Assembly (NCBI GenBank): GCA_902806575.1
Contig: CADCXD010000011.1
Coordinates: 1,984,001-2,048,000 of the forward strand
Direction: 5' to 3'
Length of the DNA stretch: 64,000 nt
Origin: Jackrogersella multiformis
Taxonomy: Eukaryota; Ascomycota; Sordariomycetes; Xylariales; Hypoxylaceae
The notes beneath the pieces are model-generated. The model was not told where the DNA came from, ran no database searches, and saw only the letters and a list, made by a program, of their open reading frames with translations. Shown one piece after another: positions 60,334-64,000 of the stretch. Position numbers and translations under genes: made by a program. Each line of letters opens with the position of its first letter. Position 1 is the stretch's first letter.

Positions 60334-63300
60334 TCTGTTTATAATAAAACGTAACATTATTAAGAGTTTAAAGCTTCGTTCTTACGTCTTCTGGTCGAGT
60401 TTCGAGATCGATAAGAGACACAGGAATTTCAAATCGACCTGCTGCTTTCTGCTACGGTCGACGCCGCAGACTCGTGGCACGGTACCTGCCAAAGGCCTTT
60501 GATCCGCGGAGAGTTCGCCTGAATTCGTGTCTGAGGCTTCGTGGGAGTCGGTACTACGGGCGTATGACTTCTTGCGGGTGGCTAAGGCGCGACGGGAAAG
60601 AATATGCCGTCGTCATCGCAGCGGTGCAATGCACGAACGTGTGTTTACTCCGGCCTTGTGGACACGACTGCTTGACCTGAAGCAATTCTGCGGAGTTAAG
60701 ACATACCCAGCTGTCATATGGGTTCACAAAGAGGCGCAGATATTTCTGTACCTGCCTGTGCCTCCGGGTTATTCCATGAGCGAGAGTGTGGCAATTCTGC
60801 AATTCTGACGTTAGATATGCGCGTTTAACTTGGTTTCCTAGGCATGCTCTAGCGAGATTGTTCCTCGTCGTCTCCATTGCTGCTGAAAATGAAACTGTGT
60901 ACTTTCCTAATCTCATGCGTTTCAGGAGAGTAACCTACGATGTAATAGAATTACCTAGGGGATTTGAGTGACAGAGAGAGACAACTTTCCTCTTGTAGTA
61001 GTACTTACTATAGACTTCAGTAAATTGCTTGCCGGTTTGAGCCTCCCAACTGCAGATGCCTTCTGTACGTAATGACTGAGAGTGTAGTGAATTAACGACT
61101 CTAGAACCCTTAATCGTAGGGATAGCCTATTATGGCTCAAGTTTTGACCGTAGGGATTTCCAGTACCAAATACAGACCATGGTACGCATGAAAGTAGTTA
61201 CAGGGCTCTGGATGCAACTCCGAAGGATTGCCTCGTGCTCCGGGTGACATTCCACAGCTCTGAGGTGACGTCGGGGCAGGCATATAATTTAAGCGAGCCT
61301 ACCTAATGAAGCAACGAGGTGAGAGGCTGGTCTAGCTAGCTAGAAATAGTCTTATCTAAAAGGACAAAAAAGACAAAAAGAAAAAACTTCCCTCCGGATG
61401 AAGATCATGACCGGAGTAAACATCGGTGAAGGCTCAAATATAATATATTTAAAAGCCGCGGTGAGCTTAGGTGCTATGTCTTGAGACGAAAGAGGAAGCT
61501 CAGGTAGGTCTTCTCGGCGGAGAATAGGTACCTATACAGCAAAATATTGCTACAGCAGGAGATTGCGCAGGATTATGCTTGGCCATCACAGCAGCCGTCT
61601 TCATACCTATCCTAGATCGGTATCTATATTCCCTCATATAAGCTTAGCTTAGCAATTGACGATGACTTCATTTCGGAGACACCGCTCAATATCTGAAGAG
61701 TTCCTTTTCGAAGAAAGAAAAATATTTAATAAGACGACCCCAAAAAGAGAGGGGGGTCCCCAAATGGCCTTCATTCGGACTCGGAGATAGATTGGGCAAA
61801 AAACCACCGGAACGATCTTAGTACTACAGAAGTTTTCCATCTCCACGCTTCCATTACGTTATTTTCCTCCGGAACAAGGGCGCTCGTCTCGGGTCTTGAA
61901 TTGGTAACTTGGCAACTAGGCCACTGTATCATTTCCACCAGTGTGGTCTGGGGCGACCCGGACCTCGCGAGTCGGCCGTGTGGCTAAGCTCCTTCCAAGT
62001 CGAAACGTAGCGGAGAGCGGCCGGCATTCGGGTTGCATGACGATGAGCTTAGCAGGCCACCTAGAGCTGATCAGCGAACAAATTACAGCGACTGCCGGAT
62101 AAGCGCCTGTCTCGAGGATGGGGGCGCGACCTCTGCAGTACTGCGGCGGTGCTCCCAAGCAGCCTTGGTCAGGCTGATTTTGCACTTTGAACTTACACTT
62201 CTCTTTCTTCTTTGGGCGTCGGAAAAGACTTCGATTTCGGTACCCATCTAAAGCCATGTATGTATTTCATTACACAGCGAAGGATATAATCGCAAATGAT
62301 ATAATCCTGCCCAGTTATTACCTAACCAGACCTCGACTCTAATGGGGAACAGGTGTTGGTAGCCAACGTTGCATTATCGTACGCTTTTGGCTAATAGTCG
62401 ACATCTCGAGTTCTTAAGTCCCACTCTGCTGTCCCGGCTCTGGGAATTTACAATACTATCGTCCTCTCTCAAGCCTGTTCCTTCCGGACTCGGATTTCGT
62501 TCGGGTTTTATTTTCTATCAACTGTTCAAGCGTTTTGTCGCCTAGATATTTTGGCGGCACAGTCGCGAGCAGGAATTTTGGGGGCTATTATTATAGAAGC
62601 CGACCCTTGTTCGGATTGGAGAGCACCGAGCCCTAAGCCTTGGAGAGCAGCAACCAACATCAAGATCCTGCTCATCCGGAGCAGCGTTAGTACCAATACT
62701 TTTGACATCCATACCGCATAGATCATAGGGCTGGTCAATGGACCAGGTATAGTGTCAGCCAGCGTTACCGAAGGATTGGCGACCAATCCCGATGACGAAC
62801 ATGCTGTATGTATATCAAGAGATTCCATTCAACGGTGTGATATATTGCCTAGGTACGCAGATGGCGACGAAATGCGCCGGCTTAGACATGTAGTAACCTT
62901 GATGCGTATGTGGTGTGTCCGCGTCTTAGTATTCCCCAAGTACCCGAGGAGATCATTGCTACACCGAGAAGGCAACGACCATAGAGTCTAGGCTTCCATG
63001 GGAGTGCAGGAGATGCAACTGCCGGATAAGTCATCGAACCAAGGTTTCCCCATGTATCTCGAGTCATAAGGGATTTACGATAAATGCCATAGGCCCAATC
63101 CAAGCAAGCATTCGGAGTAGGGCTGCCTTTGAAAAGTAAGGGGGTGCGAGCTGGTAAGTCCACTAAACGTTACCTCGGTCCAAGCGGAATCGAGCCTGGT
63201 AGATAGTGAGGATACTGTTAAAGCGAGCTCATAGGAGGGACAGGAAGTCTTGACGTCTTTAAACTTGCAGTTATCAGCAAGGGTTACGGTTTGTAATCAT

Positions 63301-64000
63301 CTACAAACCTCCCCGTGTGTGAATGCATCGGGCCCTGACAGGGCTTCCTTGGAATCTCATCAATACACTAGGTACGCAGTACTATTTAGAGCGAGTGAGT
63401 AGTGCCAAGTACACTTCTGATGTCATGTTTCTCTTCCTGGGTCGAATTTAAACACAGCAGAAATTTCACTCTATCTCTAGATGGTGGTAAGATGACAGAG
63501 ATGACAGGATTCACGAGTAGCACGTGGCCGGCGGTAATCTGCTAGAGGAATCTATGGTTCAGCCTCACAATAAACATGACATGCTATTAGCGGCTTTTAC
63601 AAGGGGATTCAAATGTCTACCTGTTGGTTATCCTAGTGCCAAAAGTATCGTCTTTATTGAATGCCTACCTACCTAGGCAGCTAGATAGGCATGTATTTAC
63701 CTACGTAGGTATCGTAAAAGAGATTACCGGCCGAGATGTCTTCGCTAGCACTGCGTTCATTAGATTAAACCCTCCCGGGGTAGCCATCACTGAGAACAGC
63801 GGTAAGGGTGCCGGTCTCAAGGTCGTAGCGTTGACAGCCCCTGAGTTCTCACTCCTAATTAGTGGGCTCCTGAATGGAGTACCTGCTGTTAAGGGGTGCC
63901 CATAAGAATTCCCCGTAAATGAACCATCCCGTGTCTAGTGTATGCACCTTTAATTAACGCTGTCCCGTCTAGAGAACATGCCTCATGTGCCTGTCCTATG
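60334..64000. other. Right flank, no supported gene
   Basis: Normal-composition DNA with only short ORFs. The most protein-like are 60509-60808 on the plus strand (contains AYDFLRVAKARRERICRR and VWVHKEAQ-like text) and 62526-62828 on the minus strand (contains ANPSVTLADTIPGPLTSP and VLVLTLLRMSRILMLVAA). Both lack a recognised family and may be decayed gene pieces. A TACCTACCTAGG motif recurs near 63665-63675, with TACCTACGTAGGTA following at about 63697-63710. Confidence 0.4.

Noticed and set aside
60474..60808. Gene at the right edge of the element
   Set aside because: Two overlapping frames look mildly protein-like but no start, splice sites or family could be supported; described in the flank entry only.
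1..64000. Secondary-metabolite or defence gene cluster, CRISPR array
   Set aside because: No polyketide/peptide synthase, NLR, toxin or spacer-repeat array was seen; the recognised genes are unrelated housekeeping functions.

Overview
This window reads as nuclear DNA of a filamentous ascomycete, probably a sordariomycete-type mould. Its genes are monocistronic, with short introns of mostly 52-90 nt carrying GT..AG ends and CTAAC/CTGAC-like branch points. The recognisable proteins are fungal: Rad2/XPG, NatC Lsm subunit, kexin, Snx4/Atg24, GT90/CAP10, PhoD-like phosphatase and a Zn2Cys6 regulator. One 16-kb block shows RIP-type decay. There is no bacterial operon structure, CRISPR array, telomeric repeat, rRNA or tRNA that I could find.

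Layout. 1-3670 (-): Rad2/XPG endonuclease, C-terminus off the window. 4221-4661 (+): Naa38-like Lsm protein. 6919-8396 (+): aldehyde dehydrogenase. 8909-9544 (+): short conserved protein with a possible myristoylation signal. 9894-11034 (-): short-chain dehydrogenase with a likely mitochondrial presequence. 11.0-16.3 kb is gene-poor and holds a frame-broken gene relic at about 12.0-13.0 kb. 16268-18945 (+): membrane GT90 glycosyltransferase. 19973-20932 (+): unknown 319-aa acidic protein. 21525-23039 (+): Snx4/Atg24. 24034-26587 (-): kexin. 29244-34524 (+): very long PhoD-like phosphatase. 37730-38062 (-): an 84-aa two-exon gene. 39914-42397 (+): Zn2Cys6 transcription factor. 42.4-44.2 kb is gene-free.

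From 44207 to about 60333 there is an extremely AT-rich, ORF-free block. I read it as one RIP-mutated element with about 160-bp terminal direct repeats, interrupted by a second, nested Ty3/gypsy LTR retrotransposon (about 46.24-54.86 kb, minus strand). In the inner element the reverse-transcriptase active site is still legible. Most surviving cytosines in the block are in CpG. The right flank (60.3-64 kb) has only short ORF fragments.

The genes are mostly housekeeping (nucleotide-excision repair, N-terminal acetylation, vesicle recycling, proprotein processing, glycosylation). They do not form an obvious pathway or secondary-metabolite cluster. Intergenic DNA carries many copies of a short palindromic family built on ACCTAGGT / TAGGTAGGTA. 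Exon boundaries come from reading frames, splice consensus and family conservation, with no transcript data.
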